Notes under the pieces: generated by a model
The model's database searches: none
The model's input: the letters and a program-made list of their open reading frames with translations, nothing else
Told to the model about the DNA's origin: nothing
Shown here: positions 4,959 through 5,143 of the stretch, piece after piece
Layout of the letters: every line of letters starts with the position of its first letter
How positions within the stretch are numbered: position 1 is the first letter of the stretch
Assembly: GCA_020216575.1 (NCBI GenBank)
Contig: JAIUYC010000406.1
Location: forward strand, 1-5,143
DNA length: 5,143 bases
Direction: 5' to 3'
DNA from: Coleofasciculus sp. S288
Lineage (GTDB): Bacteria > Cyanobacteriota > Cyanobacteriia > Cyanobacteriales > Coleofasciculaceae
Program-made: the position numbers and the translations under genes

Positions 4959-5143
4959 GACTCGTTGCTGTTGACTGCTAGATAGGTTATCAGTGCGATA
5001 AAAGCAACTATTAATTCAGAAAAAAATCGAAAGTTTAATAATTTTTATTTTTGATTATAAATTCAGCTAAGCATCCTTAAATATCAAACCAAACTGAAAG
5101 CTAGCAAGCGAAACTGGCTCTCCCGTACTTATGGGGATAACCT

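Larger units (their letters stand above)
4734..5143. other. Gene-free 3' region after rpsU
   Basis: Apart from the MITE-like element (4758-4896) and a HIP1 site (4951-4958), I see no supported feature here. The part from about 5015 to 5090 is very A+T-rich and could be a promoter region for a gene beyond the edge. An ATG at 5131 is followed by only four more codons' worth of sequence and has no ribosome binding site, so no gene is called. Confidence 0.6.

Noticed and set aside
4761..4985. 74-residue frame after rpsU
   Set aside because: It starts at GTG inside the inverted-repeat element, lacks a ribosome binding site and resembles no known protein.
5131..5143. ATG near the right edge as start of a next gene
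   Set aside because: Only 13 bases remain and no ribosome binding site precedes it.

Overview
The window looks like chromosomal DNA of a cyanobacterium, probably filamentous. Three perfect HIP1 octamers (GCGATCGC at 1055, 3805 and 4951) support this. So does an RRM protein gene followed directly by rpsU, a pairing typical of cyanobacteria, and the spacers are rich in heptamer-built tandem repeats and palindromic dispersed repeats. No species can be named from the sequence alone.

Layout, all genes on the + strand. (1) 1-468 is the 3' part of an ECF sigma factor gene cut by the window edge. After a 7-nt gap, 476-1243 encodes its probable membrane-anchored anti-sigma factor of the RskA type. 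(2) 1244-2163 is a 920-bp non-coding spacer packed with repeats: a pyrimidine tract, six 21-bp tandem units built from a 7-bp motif, two gap-free related palindrome elements that start with AGGACTTACGCAAA, and a diverged 35-bp direct repeat. (3) 2164-3855 encodes a 563-residue secreted calcium-binding protein in which a DUF4394 propeller-like domain sits between two blocks of exactly nine RTX nonapeptides. A C-terminal domain probably serves as a type I secretion signal. (4) 3856-4109 holds a 9-bp inverted repeat, a candidate extended -10 promoter and a leader with a perfect 10-bp stem that hides the ribosome binding site of the next gene. (5) 4110-4418 is an RRM RNA-binding protein of the cyanobacterial Rbp type, followed by a Rho-independent terminator (4453-4480) and then rpsU (4548-4733, ribosomal protein S21). 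(6) 4734-5143 has no convincing gene but contains a 139-bp MITE-like element with 19-bp terminal inverted repeats.

The sigma/anti-sigma pair should form one operon that carries an envelope signal to RNA polymerase. Rbp and rpsU form a second unit, with the terminator likely setting their ratio. The RTX gene stands alone between repeat-rich spacers, and nothing in the sequence ties it to the sigma factor. The strongest candidates for undescribed biology are the ribosome-binding-site-masking hairpin upstream of rbp, the 9+9 RTX/DUF4394 architecture, and the miniature repeat elements.
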